64,000 nucleotides of DNA from Protonemura montana (GCA_947568835.1 OX387612.1:6138001-6202000); one strand, 5' to 3'. Counted from the first letter of the stretch, positions 58,401-59,690 are shown. Numbers and translations: made by a program. Notes: generated by a model not told the origin, from the sequence alone.

Positions 58401-58938
58401 GATATATAAAAAAACTTTGGAAAAACAAGTATACTTTACTTAACATTGAAATGATCAGTGTGAACTGTATGGTTAGGTTTTCTGAAAACTCGATGTATTT
58501 TTGATAATACTGATGGGTTTTGCTTTGCCCCTCGGGTACGGGGTTGATCTACTCATCCACGCTCTGGTTAAGGCATTTAAAAAATCCATGCTTTTTTTAA
58601 CATTGGCATAATTTTTTGATATTAATGCAGATTAATTTAATTTTAGAAAATAAGTGTAATTAAAAATGCAACCATATTATGCAGCTCTCTTCTATAACTT
58701 ACCACTGCAAAACTGGTGTCTATTATAATAAATTTAACTCAGAGTTAAGCTCTTAGCTCACAGAAACAGCTGATTTTCACAGCTTGTGATTGATTATTGC
58801 CCTGACAATTGATTTAACTCCCGCTTTATTTAGGAGTTAAAAAAATTGTAATATTAGGCATCAATAATATATATATTTTTGTAATTCCAACTTATATTGT
58901 TGTGTACTCACAATGTTTGGGCTTAGCGAATCACTCAT
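4820..58938 (-). CDS. Ankyrin gene (24 ANK repeats + linker + ZU5), 3' end outside window
   Basis: Multi-exon ankyrin, the adaptor that links membrane proteins (through ANK repeats) to the beta-spectrin skeleton (through ZU5-N). At least 20 constitutive exons splice in frame with GT/AG borders: first exon, 34-codon exon at 38.0 kb, repeats 2-24 to 15.0 kb, acidic linker (15.0-8.0 kb), ZU5-N and the beginning of ZU5-C (6.9-4.8 kb). From the 50.56-kb start the joined sequence is 1,114 codons with no internal stop. The repeats follow the canonical TPLHxAA pattern, and repeat 5 is 29 residues long, as in known ankyrins. Introns are large (up to 12.5 kb) and repeat-rich. ZU5-C remainder, UPA and death domain must lie left of position 1. 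Resemblance to insect Ank2 is judged from memory; exact orthology (Ank versus Ank2 type) is not settled. Possible alternative parts: two first exons, one cassette exon, one microexon. Confidence 0.97.
5100..5479 (-). mobile_element. 5S-derived SINE, full length, diverged
   Basis: Minus-strand copy. Its 5S-like head is at the right end (complement of CAATACCTGACG...GTGATCTCACGAAAACCGG), the body palindrome-like motif at 5268-5292, and the tail (CGACGCA/ACAACGGGCC complement) at 5105-5150. It lies in the intron between the ZU5 exons ending at 5031 and starting at 5536, only 57 bases from the latter. The body is decayed compared with other copies. Confidence 0.8.
5536..5696 (-). CDS. Ankyrin exon: ZU5-N, second part
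   Basis: 161 bases, acceptor CAAACAG, donor GTGAGT, phase 2 in and phase 1 out. It reads [35 protein letters not shown] and then [15 protein letters not shown](I/V)E(V/I)PHF and LRSDNGETW are conserved in ankyrin ZU5 domains. Confidence 0.97.
6025..6510. repeat. 41-bp tandem repeat, about 12 copies
   Basis: Head-to-tail copies of a 41-bp unit containing GGCTGGATCCTATGCTCTAT, very uniform in the centre. The unit length is not a multiple of three, so open frames across it cycle through three readings and are artefacts. It lies in the intron between the two ZU5-N exons. Confidence 0.95.
6658..6882 (-). CDS. Ankyrin exon: ZU5-N (spectrin-binding domain), first part
   Basis: 225 bases, phase 2 to phase 2, acceptor CCGTCAG, donor GTGAGT. 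It reads [35 protein letters not shown], and [19 protein letters not shown]. The DAR triplet in VDARGG is the site whose mutation abolishes beta-spectrin binding in mammalian ankyrins. The region is clearly more GC-rich than the introns on both sides. Confidence 0.97.
7310..7440. repeat. Fold-back repeat (fold-back family member)
   Basis: Inverted arms around TTTTGAATGCTAAGTAAAG (7348 region) and its complement CTTTACTTAGCATTCAAAA (7395 region), separated by a short spacer. The outer part matches the fold-back copies at 45.9 and 54.9 kb (TTTTTAGACTCATGT at 7255 onward). Confidence 0.75.
7758..7895. mobile_element. Small MITE with GGTTTTACCAAAA termini
   Basis: 138 bp bounded by GGTTTTACCAAAAT and its exact complement ATTTTGGTAAAACC. 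The interior (TTGCCATGACGACTTCCAAT) recurs in opposite orientation at 34.24-34.39 kb, and more weakly at 17.5 and 58.7 kb. No coding capacity. Confidence 0.8.
7989..8006 (-). CDS. Candidate 18-bp microexon of ankyrin (KLQWK)
   Basis: An ATTGCAG acceptor and a perfect GTAAGT donor frame 18 bases, GAAGCTTCAGTGGAAGAA, that enter and leave in phase 2. Joined to its neighbours it gives [17 protein letters not shown], matching the insect ankyrin form I recall (GRKLSWKSFLVSF). Skipping it gives [12 protein letters not shown], which resembles vertebrate ankyrins (GFLVSFMVD). Exons this short are easily missed by gene finders. Confidence 0.7.
8411..8717. mobile_element. GACTGGC inverted-repeat element, compact copy
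   Basis: About 307 bp with imperfect terminal inverted repeats: GATGGCGTTTTCGACTGGC on the left and GCCAGTCGAATACGGCAT on the right. The interior includes GGGTTTGCACCAGCTCCGAG and a single GCACTGGGGCAGAGTCACAT unit. The 38.2-kb copy (opposite orientation) has this unit amplified to about 15. Confidence 0.8.
9158..9281 (-). CDS. Ankyrin exon: variable linker before ZU5
   Basis: 124 bases, acceptor TTTTTCAG, donor GTAATA, entering in phase 1 and leaving in phase 2. It reads [20 protein letters not shown], followed by [11 protein letters not shown] and ISRHPINV. It is open only in this frame when joined to its neighbours. The residues ISPQ and the closing NVG line up with the insect linker that leads to KLSWKSFLVSF. 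The sequence is otherwise not conserved, so the evidence is frame, splice sites and context. Confidence 0.85.
9752..9883 (-). CDS. Ankyrin exon: conserved linker ([17 protein letters not shown])
   Basis: 132 bases, phase 1 to phase 1, acceptor TTTTAG, donor GTGAGT. It reads [18 protein letters not shown] and then [18 protein letters not shown], ending KESA plus one base. This linker is the strongest indication of an insect-type ankyrin: [13 protein letters not shown] is, from memory, nearly identical in Drosophila Ank2. Confidence 0.96.
9884..11622. other. Intron without recognised features
   Basis: AT-rich intron between the conserved linker exon and the candidate cassette exon. A GC-richer patch at about 10805-10950 was read on both strands for ankyrin-like exons and none was convincing. 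Further cassette exons cannot be excluded because this linker is where ankyrins vary. Confidence 0.5.
11623..11718 (-). CDS. Candidate cassette exon in the ankyrin linker (32 codons)
   Basis: 96 bases between an AAAG acceptor and a perfect donor GTAAGT. It is open in exactly the frame needed (phase 1 in, phase 1 out), so including it adds 32 residues and skipping it leaves the frame intact. Translated in that frame it begins [17 protein letters not shown] and ends YEGQSLHL. I do not recognise the peptide. Supporting points are the symmetric phase, codon-like composition against AT-rich intron, and its position in the linker where ankyrins vary by splicing. No homology evidence could be obtained. 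Confidence 0.6.
12808..13117 (+). mobile_element. MITE with AGTCAGAG termini, complete copy
   Basis: About 310 bp. The left end AGTCAGAGGGCCAGCGATAA is mirrored by the right end TTAGCGCTGGTTCTCTGACT. The interior carries GCCGGCAACACGTGGTAACA and the near-universal GGCGCTTGCGGCC-like segment of this family. It is the clearest two-ended copy in the window and defines the termini. Confidence 0.85.
13528..13546. repeat. Homopolymer: 19 C
   Basis: Uninterrupted run of C on the plus strand (G in the ankyrin pre-mRNA). No gene context other than intron. Confidence 0.95.
13800..14095. repeat. 49-bp tandem repeat, about 6 copies
   Basis: Head-to-tail units with GTAGACCTTGCCCCATAAGG and TTAAATATCTGTGCAAGCTT. 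The first unit and the last are degenerate at their outer ends. It lies in the intron upstream of the cassette exon. Confidence 0.93.
14877..14901. repeat. C tract: 12 C, T, 12 C
   Basis: Two 12-base C runs separated by one T. On the transcribed strand of the ankyrin gene this is a G tract lying about 80 bases downstream of the exon ending at 14985. Confidence 0.95.
14985..15162 (-). CDS. Ankyrin exon: ANK repeat 24 and start of linker
   Basis: 178 bases. It reads [18 protein letters not shown] (last repeat, [10 protein letters not shown] motif) and then the linker [20 protein letters not shown], ending in acidic EEEG plus one base (phase 1). EKYRVVAPE...FMSDSEEEG is as I recall insect Ank2. 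The donor is GTGAGT. A C-rich tract (two runs of 12 C) starts about 80 bases into the downstream intron. Confidence 0.96.
15255..15350 (+). mobile_element. AGTCAGAG-family MITE fragment
   Basis: CTGCTGAGCAAACGAGCC followed by ACACGTGGTAACGGTAGGTG and GATGGCGCTTGTGGCC, as in the complete copy at 12.8 kb. The right end is lost or too diverged to place. Confidence 0.7.
15780..15977 (-). CDS. Ankyrin exon: ANK repeats 22 and 23
   Basis: 198 bases, two repeats, phase 0. It starts [18 protein letters not shown]; the second repeat starts [18 protein letters not shown] and ends NALTQ before the donor [19 protein letters not shown] is a hallmark of ankyrin repeat 23. Confidence 0.97.
16592..16846 (-). 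CDS. Ankyrin exon: rest of repeat 19, repeats 20 and 21
   Basis: 255 bases, 85 codons, phase 0, acceptor TCGACAG, donor GTGAGC. It reads [37 protein letters not shown] and [18 protein letters not shown]. Its methionine first codon is not a start: the acceptor precedes it directly and it lies in the middle of a repeat. Confidence 0.96.
17213..17353 (-). CDS. Ankyrin exon: ANK repeat 18 and first part of 19
   Basis: 141 bases, 47 codons, phase 0, donor GTAATG. It reads [18 protein letters not shown], then [14 protein letters not shown]. Repeat 19 is completed by the next exon, which starts MDIATTLL. Confidence 0.96.
17505..17640. repeat. Diverged member of the small-MITE family
   Basis: AACTCCTAGATAAATTGGGAG..., with GTCATGGCAACAACCAATCA inside. 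It resembles the complement of 58.72-58.85 kb and the centre of the element at 7758-7895. Termini are not clear. Confidence 0.5.
17831..17980 (-). CDS. Ankyrin exon: second half of repeat 16, and repeat 17
   Basis: 150 bases, 50 codons, phase 0, acceptor CCCGCAG, donor GTGAGT. It begins [17 protein letters not shown] and then [18 protein letters not shown], ending [20 protein letters not shown] is a family signature. Confidence 0.96.
17981..19250. other. Intron stretch without recognised features
   Basis: AT-rich. A slightly GC-richer part at 18690-18860 is open on the plus strand for 82 codons but shows no family features and is judged chance. Confidence 0.5.
19250..19645. repeat. 54-bp tandem repeat, copy 1 (about 7 units)
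   Basis: Units contain CTAGCCCGTGAGAGAAGATA, CCAGCACAAGGACTGTCCCC and TGCATTGCTA. The same array occurs at 48.66-49.04 kb in the same orientation. The sequence following it (to about 19930) is also related to that following the second array, so both belong to one dispersed element. Confidence 0.93.
19646..19930. repeat. Right flank shared with the 48.7-kb array
   Basis: GAAATTTCA..., TTTCAAAATACTTGTCATAG, ACGACAAAAGGTAAAATGGC and TTAAATGACAGCTGGCAC align in order with 49049-49290. This indicates a common dispersed element whose left part is the 54-bp array. Confidence 0.7.
20190..20280 (-). mobile_element. AGTCAGAG-family MITE fragment
   Basis: Contains AAATGGCCACCAAATGACTA and GATGGAGTCACTGTCGTTTC, the complement of the right half of this MITE family (compare 28555-28575 and 43240-43260). 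Confidence 0.6.
21040..21186 (-). CDS. Ankyrin exon: ANK repeat 15 and first half of 16
   Basis: 147 bases, 49 codons, acceptor TTTCTCAG, donor GTAAAG. It reads [18 protein letters not shown], then [16 protein letters not shown]. Repeat 16 is finished by the exon at 17980; together 49+50 codons make three 33-residue repeats. Reading through the donor stays open for 32 codons, but the continuation is not ankyrin-like. Confidence 0.96.
21472..21515. repeat. TTAGCC hexamer repeat
   Basis: About six head-to-tail CTTAGC units in the intron between repeats 15 and 14 exons. This resembles a simple sequence repeat, not a telomere remnant. Confidence 0.85.
21540..21632 (-). mobile_element. 5S-derived SINE, head fragment
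   Basis: Complement of the 5S-like head: CAGTGTTGTTTAACTTCGGT followed by GATCTGACAAGAACC, with CCAATCCAATAAACGACTTG before it. It ends about 28 bases from the exon border at 21660. Confidence 0.75.
21660..21857 (-). CDS. Ankyrin exon: ANK repeats 13 and 14
   Basis: 198 bases, two repeats, phase 0. Repeat 13 starts [18 protein letters not shown] and repeat 14 starts [18 protein letters not shown]; it ends QVDARAR before the donor GTGAGT. A 5S-derived SINE head fragment begins only about 28 bases into the downstream intron. Confidence 0.96.
22306..22602 (-). CDS. Ankyrin exon: ANK repeats 10, 11 and 12
   Basis: 297 bases, exactly three 33-residue repeats, phase 0, acceptor TTTCAG, donor GTTAGT. 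Repeats begin [36 protein letters not shown] and [18 protein letters not shown]. This is the longest exon of the gene in the window and matches the most conserved block of the ankyrin membrane-binding domain. Confidence 0.97.
22745..23050 (-). mobile_element. AGTCAGAG-family MITE, nearly complete
   Basis: Starts TAGTCAGAGTCTTAGCGCTC and continues through GCATTTGAGACTAGATTGTG and GGTGGCACTTACCGTTACCA to about 23045, i.e. the reverse of the copy at 12.8 kb. It is diverged. It lies in the intron between repeats 9 and 10 exons. Confidence 0.75.
23252..23449 (-). CDS. Ankyrin exon: ANK repeats 8 and 9
   Basis: 198 bases, exactly two 33-residue repeats, phase 0. It starts [18 protein letters not shown] and the second repeat starts [18 protein letters not shown]. 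The acceptor is CTGTAG and the donor GTTAGG, slightly unusual (T at +3). The exon stands between the minisatellite-bearing repeat element on its 5' side and a MITE copy on its 3' side. Confidence 0.96.
23633..26492 (+). mobile_element. 0.9-kb dispersed repeat, copy A, swollen by a 10-bp array
   Basis: The head (CCCGATGCCTAACGGCACCT at 23643) matches the start of copy D at 30.16 kb. The tail (ATCCTGAATGCACTGCCGCA, then GCTTTTATATAAGGTTAAT near 26490) matches copies C and D. Between them lie a 1.4-kb array of 10-bp units and diverged sequence. No recognisable protein remains; a LINE 3' end or a non-autonomous element are both possible. Confidence 0.7.
23810..25200. repeat. 10-bp minisatellite (ATAGAATACC), about 1.4 kb
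   Basis: Long head-to-tail array of ATAGAATACC with variants (ATAGAACTCC, AAACAATATC). On the minus strand the 30-base period gives artificial open frames reading [10 protein letters not shown] repeatedly; they are not genes. Confidence 0.97.
26520..27672 (+). mobile_element. 5S-derived SINE with internal 91-bp array (10 units)
   Basis: Ten 91-bp units (26520-27420) each carry the 5S-like end GGTATTGGATGGGTGACC and the adjoining body GGGAGAGAGGTTGGAGGGAT. Then follow the ordinary body (CTCGACAGCATGGATTTGTG, CCGTCCTTCGGAAGG) and tail (to CGTTAAACACAA). The units form a five-unit block repeated twice. The first half of the 5S head is missing at the left end. Confidence 0.9.
27862..28690 (+). 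mobile_element. AGTCAGAG-family MITE split by a nested insertion
   Basis: The left half (AAGTCAGAGACACAGC, ACACGTGGTAACGGTGGTGA, GATGGCGCTAGCGGCCGTCC) ends at about 27980. The right half resumes at about 28424 (AATAACGACTTAAAATATCG, GACGGTGACTCCATCTATGG). The order and joint agree with uninterrupted copies, so the DNA between is an insertion. Confidence 0.8.
27981..28424. mobile_element. Nested inverted-repeat element inside the MITE
   Basis: About 440 bp with termini TAATAGGGAAATCTC and its complement AAGATTTCCCTATTA, placed exactly at the interruption of the host MITE. No coding capacity. I could not fix the target-site duplication because the flanks are TTAA/TAAT-like on both sides. Confidence 0.75.
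28934..29228 (+). mobile_element. 0.9-kb dispersed repeat, copy B (head part)
   Basis: Begins GGCACCTTAAGATTTTGAGG and shares TGTAAAGCCTCTAATGGGAC, GGAAACTCTGTGAATTCCAA with copies C and D. It is truncated before the tail, where copy C starts directly. Confidence 0.8.
29229..30140 (+). mobile_element. 0.9-kb dispersed repeat, copy C
   Basis: Starts GGATTTTGAGGGAGTGGGCA and ends GCTTTTATATAAGGTTAATA. It carries, at about 29281-29300, ACCATGCAATACCATACAGT, two units of the motif that forms the 1.4-kb array in copy A. It includes TTGACATTGACG-type 6-bp repeats at 29580. Confidence 0.85.
30150..31088 (+). mobile_element. 0.9-kb dispersed repeat, copy D
   Basis: Full-length comparison copy: GCAGTACCCGATGCCTAACG at the left, GCTTTTATATAAGGTTAATA at the right. 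It is directly adjacent to copy C, joined by AATAATAATAAT. Small open frames in it recur in copies A and C but show no known domain. Confidence 0.85.
31316..31444 (-). CDS. Ankyrin exon: end of repeat 6, and repeat 7
   Basis: 129 bases, 43 codons, phase 0 at both ends, acceptor TTGTAG, donor GTAAGT. It encodes [10 protein letters not shown], then [18 protein letters not shown] and [13 protein letters not shown]. In known ankyrins the next repeat follows directly, here after an intron of 7.8 kb. Confidence 0.96.
31855..32010 (-). CDS. Ankyrin exon: ANK repeat 5 and most of repeat 6
   Basis: 156 bases, 52 codons, phase 0 at both ends. It begins [18 protein letters not shown] and continues [16 protein letters not shown]. 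Repeat 5 is the short, 29-residue repeat typical of ankyrins, with the [12 protein letters not shown] junction intact. The donor is GTAAGA. Confidence 0.96.
32011..32923. other. Intron without recognised features
   Basis: AT-rich intron between the exons of repeats 4 and 5. No satellite or element of the families seen elsewhere was recognised. Confidence 0.5.
32924..33087 (-). CDS. Ankyrin exon: rest of ANK repeat 3, and repeat 4
   Basis: 164 bases, acceptor TTATTGCAG, donor GTGAGTGC. It completes the split codon (GCC) and reads [15 protein letters not shown], then [18 protein letters not shown] and ends ANQSLATE in phase 0. [13 protein letters not shown] is highly conserved in ankyrin repeat 4. 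Confidence 0.96.
33205..33583 (-). mobile_element. 5S-derived SINE
   Basis: Complement of the family: tail (GTTTAACGACGAACTGTGG) on the left, body (ACAGGATTCCTCCACAAATC, GTCGAGAGGTTGATAAGCAA) and a head eroded at the right (ATCCAATACCTGACCC). It lies just upstream of the repeat-3/4 exon. Confidence 0.85.
33584..34235. other. Intron with a GC-richer patch
   Basis: Around 33880-34040 the base composition rises (CACACGCACACGCACAGGCC). No exon with ankyrin character is seen. It could be regulatory, but nothing specific supports that. Confidence 0.4.
34243..34393. mobile_element. Small MITE with GGTTTTACCAAAA-type termini, inverted copy
   Basis: Runs TTTGTAAAACC to GAGATTTTTGGTAAAACA and carries TGATTGGAAGCCGTCATGGT, the complement of the centre of the copy at 7758-7895. 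Terminal repeats are less perfect than there. Confidence 0.75.
35103..35205 (+). pseudogene. Diverged 5S rRNA-like segment
   Basis: CTTACGGTTTGGCGTGGCGT at the left and GTTAGTGGTATTGGGTGGGC at the right keep the order of 5S rRNA and of the SINE head, but with a GTTAGT block as in real 5S genes that the common SINE copies lack. Likely an older SINE head or 5S pseudogene. Confidence 0.6.
35309..35692 (+). mobile_element. 5S-derived SINE with internal deletion
   Basis: CGAATGGTTTGGCGTGTTGA starts the head. After GGGTATTAGATG the copy jumps to the body (GGGACGAAAGTTAGTACAAC), omitting about 60 bases of the usual 91-bp interval. The tail is present to about 35690 (CATCGTTAATCACAAC). Confidence 0.85.
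35721..35853 (-). CDS. Ankyrin exon: ANK repeat 2 and start of repeat 3
   Basis: 133 bases. The acceptor is CAG after a TTTC tract and the donor GTGAGC. It encodes [18 protein letters not shown] and then [12 protein letters not shown] plus one base of the next codon (phase 1 end). [11 protein letters not shown] is a near-invariant stretch of repeat 2 in ankyrins. Confidence 0.96.
36640..36950 (+). pseudogene. Two 5S rRNA-like remnants in tandem
   Basis: GAGGTTAAGCAATACATGTT then GATTTGGATGGGTGACCGCT with CACGGCC (36695-36757), and again AAGGTTAAGCAACATATG then GGTTTGGATGGG and CACGGCC (36885-36945). They keep 5S internal-promoter-like segments but none of the SINE body. Confidence 0.6.
37240..37545. 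repeat. Dispersed repeat, copy 1 (partner at 56.45 kb)
   Basis: ATCTTGTCAGACGTTAGTTT, then ACCTCCCCCCACCCCTTTCC and TTTTAGAGGTAAACATTAA align in order with 56480-56760 in the same orientation. Termini are not defined; no coding capacity. Confidence 0.7.
37971..38072 (-). CDS. Ankyrin exon: ANK repeat 1
   Basis: 102 bases, 34 codons, from [19 protein letters not shown] to DINTSNT. This is the degenerate first repeat that begins the ankyrin membrane-binding domain ([12 protein letters not shown] is the family signature). The acceptor is ...TTGCAG and the donor GTGAGTAC. It starts and ends in phase 0, so either first exon can be spliced to it. Confidence 0.96.
38217..39152 (+). mobile_element. 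GACTGGC inverted-repeat element swollen by a 43-bp array
   Basis: Termini TATGGTGTATTCGACTGGCT (left) and GCCAGTCAAAAACGCCAT (right) form imperfect inverted repeats. The right third (GTGCACTTTTCTTGCACCGA ... GGTGCAAACCCGGTGGAGAG) matches the compact copy at 8.4 kb in opposite orientation; the left two thirds are a 43-bp array. Confidence 0.85.
38272..38932. repeat. 43-bp tandem repeat, about 15 copies
   Basis: Units GTGTTCGACTGGGCATGTGA + CTCTGCCCCAGTGCAACTTT + CAC, nearly identical, with CCCC/TCCC and GGGC/GGTC variants. The GACTGG of each unit repeats the element's own terminus, which suggests that the array grew from the terminal region. Confidence 0.95.
39160..41280. other. Intron; CpG-rich patch at 40975-41105
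   Basis: Mostly AT-rich without recognised features. At 40975-41105 a patch rich in GGCGTCG motifs, with the palindrome GGCCTTTAAAAAAAAGGCC at 41000-41018, stands out sharply. It could be a promoter (a third ankyrin start would be 3 kb from the repeat-1 exon), or the end of a transposon. A 136-codon minus-strand frame at 40323-40733 is basic but has no recognisable domain. Confidence 0.4.
41283..41795. repeat. 67-bp tandem repeat, about 3.5 copies plus an outlier
   Basis: Units ACATTAACCCATAAGAGCAA, TGATGAAGTCCACCAGTTAA, AATGGCCGACCACACAGCTG from 41595 to 41795. A lone partial unit lies at 41281-41316, 300 bp away. Confidence 0.9.
42990..43362 (+). mobile_element. AGTCAGAG-family MITE, complete copy
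   Basis: Left end GTAGTCAGAGACCCAGCGTT, right end TTAGCACTGGCTCTCTGACT, interior GATGGCGCTTGCGGCTGTCC and CAAAACGACGGTGACTTC. About 370 bp, longer than the copy at 12.8 kb, and among the best-preserved copies in the window. Confidence 0.9.
43458..43485. repeat. Homopolymer: 28 G
   Basis: Uninterrupted G run on the plus strand, about 95 bases beyond the MITE end. Its length may be inaccurate in the assembly, since such runs are hard to sequence. Confidence 0.9.
43665..43745. mobile_element. GACTGGC element fragment
   Basis: TCAGCACCAGGGCGGTTTTT and CACTGGGTTTGCACCAGCTC match the left part of the copy at 8411-8500. Truncated on both sides. Confidence 0.65.
44418..44868 (-). mobile_element. 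5S-derived SINE with a duplicated 91-bp unit
   Basis: Tail (ATGTTTAACGACGCATTACT), body (GGCTTAACGTCCCTTCCGAA, ACAGGATTCCTCCACAAATC), then two consecutive 91-bp units (CCAACCTCTCTCCCGAACAG each) ending in the 5S-like head remnant (GTCGCTTAACTTAGGTTATC). It is intermediate between single-unit copies and the ten-unit copy. Confidence 0.9.
44870..45825. other. Intron without recognised features
   Basis: AT-rich, with a GAGAGAGA-rich patch at 45238-45295. No exon or repeat family recognised. Confidence 0.5.
45825..46150. mobile_element. Fold-back element with arms of about 115 bp
   Basis: The left arm (about 45880-46001, with GGGTTTTGAATGCTAAGTAA and GGGTTAGAGCAGTCCTGACA) is mirrored by the right arm (46023-46140, TGTCAGGACTGCTCTAACCC and TTACTTAGCATTCAAAACCC). 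The spacer is about 20 bases. This is the largest member of the family; fragments lie at 46.63, 54.06 and 56.28 kb. Confidence 0.9.
46630..46745. repeat. Fold-back family fragment
   Basis: CTTAGCACTAGTCG, GGGTTTTGAATGCTTAGTGA and TTACTTTATCAAGGGTGTAA follow the order of the left arm of the 45.9-kb element; the right arm is absent. Confidence 0.7.
46826..47240 (-). mobile_element. 5S-derived SINE interrupted by about 170 bp
   Basis: The tail (GTTTATCGACGCACTATTTT) is at 46826-46915 and the body (CCTACTCCTGTCAAATAGCA ... GTTTGATAAGCAAGGCGA) at 47092-47240. An (AAT)n run and unrelated sequence (CGATTGGCCGCTTTTGGCAT) lie between. The 5S head is missing. Confidence 0.8.
46918..46952. repeat. AAT microsatellite
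   Basis: About eight AAT units inside the interrupted SINE, at the left edge of the inserted piece. Confidence 0.9.
47240..48650. other. Intron without recognised features
   Basis: AT-rich; no exon or repeat family recognised on either strand. Confidence 0.5.
48655..49040. repeat. 54-bp tandem repeat, copy 2 (about 7 units)
   Basis: The same unit and orientation as the array at 19.25 kb (CTAGCCCGTGAGAGAAGATA, CACAAGGACTGTCCCC). First units read CTAGCTCGTGAG. Homology continues to the right (49049-49290). Confidence 0.93.
49480..49598 (-). mobile_element. 5S-derived SINE, tail fragment
   Basis: GGTTTAACGACGCACAACGG and CTAACGGCGTCAACAGAG, then TAGAAGGGAGTAAAGAAGAT. Only the tail is preserved. 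Confidence 0.75.
50558..50581 (-). CDS. Ankyrin alternative first coding exon B (MVTDTTVQ)
   Basis: ATG at 50581-50579 followed by eight codons (MVTDTTVQ) and the donor GTACATAG. The upstream frame is closed by a TAG at 50692-50690 with no other ATG between. The 230 bp upstream are clearly more GC-rich than the surroundings, as expected for a promoter or 5' UTR. It ends in phase 0 and fits the exon at 38072. It would give a different N-terminus from exon A, hence a different promoter. Confidence 0.6.
50582..50830 (-). promoter_or_regulatory. Candidate 5' UTR and promoter of ankyrin first exon B
   Basis: GC-rich block directly upstream of the ATG at 50581, in strong contrast to AT-rich flanks. 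It contains a direct repeat GGCGACGAAACG. No TATA box is obvious on the minus strand. The assignment is inference from position and composition. Confidence 0.45.
51038..51404 (-). mobile_element. 5S-derived SINE, nearly full length
   Basis: Tail GGTTTAACGATGCACTGTTT, a GATGATGAGG stretch, body GGCTTAACGTCCCTTCCGAA and ACAGGATTCCTCCACAAATC, one 91-bp interval (CATCCAGTACCTGACCTAGC) and GTGTTGCTTAAC. The 5S head stops there. Confidence 0.9.
52422..52895 (+). mobile_element. 5S-derived SINE with duplicated 5S head
   Basis: First head AACGGTTTGGCGTGTTGGAA to GATGGGTGACCACCG (52424-52515), then a second head starting GGCACTGGTTCTCATGAGAT (52517) that continues into body and tail (CGTCCTTCAGAAGGGACG, CGTCGTTAAACAATG). 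Two internal 5S-like promoters stand in series. Confidence 0.9.
53620..53840. other. CpG- and pyrimidine-rich patch, unassigned
   Basis: GC-rich patch in the intron between the two first exons, with CCCTTACCCTTCACCCTTCC at 53719. It is open in several plus-strand frames of 60-86 codons, without recognisable domain. It could be a regulatory element or transposon piece. Confidence 0.35.
54060..54175. repeat. Fold-back family fragment
   Basis: CACTTAGCATGCAAAACCCA and GACATGAGTCTAAAAACTAT, i.e. the right-arm side of the family. Confidence 0.65.
54790..54975. mobile_element. Fold-back element, compact copy
   Basis: TTTGAAATGGGTTTTGAATG (54858) is mirrored by CATTCAAAACCCATTTCAAA (54938), a near-perfect stem of about 43 bp with a short loop. 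The outer left part carries TTTTTAGACTCATGTCTACT. Confidence 0.9.
55350..55592 (-). mobile_element. 5S-derived SINE without tail
   Basis: Body GGCTTAACGTCCCTTCCGAA, 91-bp interval and a well-preserved head (CTTCGGTGATCTCACGAGAA, CCGGTGTTT). The tail is truncated at 55350. Confidence 0.9.
56285..56440. repeat. Fold-back family fragment (right arm)
   Basis: TTGTCAGGACTACTTTAACC, CTTGATAAAGTAACAGGTAT, then CACTTAGCATTCAAAACCCA and ACTTGAATCTAAAAATCGTA. No left arm. Confidence 0.75.
56448..56765. repeat. Dispersed repeat, copy 2 (partner at 37.24 kb)
   Basis: ATCTTGTCAGGTGTCAAAAT, ACCTACCCCCACCCCTTCCT and AGTTTTAGAGGTAAATATTA match copy 1 in order. Identity is moderate, so the pair is old. Confidence 0.7.
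56770..57795. other. Intron without recognised features
   Basis: AT-rich. An 83-codon minus-strand frame at 57434-57685 lacks any recognisable feature. Confidence 0.5.
57797..58245 (-). mobile_element. 5S-derived SINE with duplicated 5S head
   Basis: Tail GTGTTTAACGACGCCCTATT, GATGATGAGGATGATGATGA, body ACAGGATTCCTCCACAAATC, and then two heads (each with the CTTCGGTGAT block) at about 58115-58160 and 58205-58240. Same arrangement as the copy at 52.4 kb, in opposite orientation. Confidence 0.9.
58720..58855. repeat. Diverged member of the small-MITE family
   Basis: AATTTAACTCAGAGTTAAGC at the left, TTAGGAGTTAAA at the right and CAGCTTGTGATTGATTATTG within. Inverted relative to 17.5 kb. Confidence 0.5.
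58912..58938 (-). CDS. Ankyrin alternative first coding exon A (MSDSLSPNI)
   Basis: ATG at 58938-58936 followed by nine codons (MSDSLSPNI) and a strong donor, GTGAGTAC, at 58911 downward. An in-frame TGA at 58953-58951 shows the ATG is the first in its frame. The exon ends in phase 0, so it joins the phase-0 exon at 38072. There is no homology support because the N-terminus of ankyrins varies; the call rests on start, stop, donor and phase. A TATA-box candidate lies about 660 bp upstream. Confidence 0.6.
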
Positions 58939-59589
58939 CGTGCAGATTGTTCAATATTCCAGTCCACTGTGTTGAAGGTTTAACAAGGAAATGATAACAT
59001 ATCTCAAACACACACGAGCACAGGTGAATTAGCAACTATAATTGACTTAGACTAAGAATTGCTTGTCACTAACTGACGATTGCTGATTGAATTCTGTGAT
59101 TCGCATTATTGCAATCTTATATATATATATTTTTTTTGTTTGATTTTTTTTCCTGATAGCACTTGAAATTTTACCCTGAGCACCAAATATTGTCGATTTA
59201 TAAATCAATTTTTTTATGTTCAAGATTCGATGATTGTAATATTAGTAATTAAAGCTCAAAAACACTATAAATATTGCACTTTTAACATTTTTTTTTTGTA
59301 ATTTTTCTTTTTTTTAGCAGCCTTTTTTTATTTATTTGTTTTTTATCCACCTAACACGCTTAAAATAAACGCGCAACTAAATAATCAATTAGATAACAAG
59401 TGGATTAAATATAACAACTCGTTATAACTCGCGTTAACTCGATTCAGCTACGACTTAACATCTGTCGAAGTCTACCAAAACCACGCCGACACGTGTACGC
59501 AGTCGAACTTATATCCAAAGACTTGAACCTGCCACAAACAACTCTCTGCACCACATTGCAGAAACGTAATGCGTCAGCCATACCTACCA

Positions 59590-59690
59590 AACATTGCTTT
59601 TATAGCTGTTATCCGATGACCGCCCCTTCTCGGGACCACACCCCTTACAGACGCCGGTTGGTCGAGATATCCGTTACGTCACCGAATAGC
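59590..59690 (-). promoter_or_regulatory. Candidate TATA promoter of ankyrin first exon A
   Basis: On the minus strand TATAAAAG occurs at 59604-59597. Upstream of it (higher coordinates) lie a GC box (complement of CCGCCCCTTC, 59620-59629) and a CRE-like TTACGTCAC at 59674-59682. The distance to the ATG at 58938 is about 660 bp. Assignment to ankyrin is inference; no transcript data. Confidence 0.4.
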
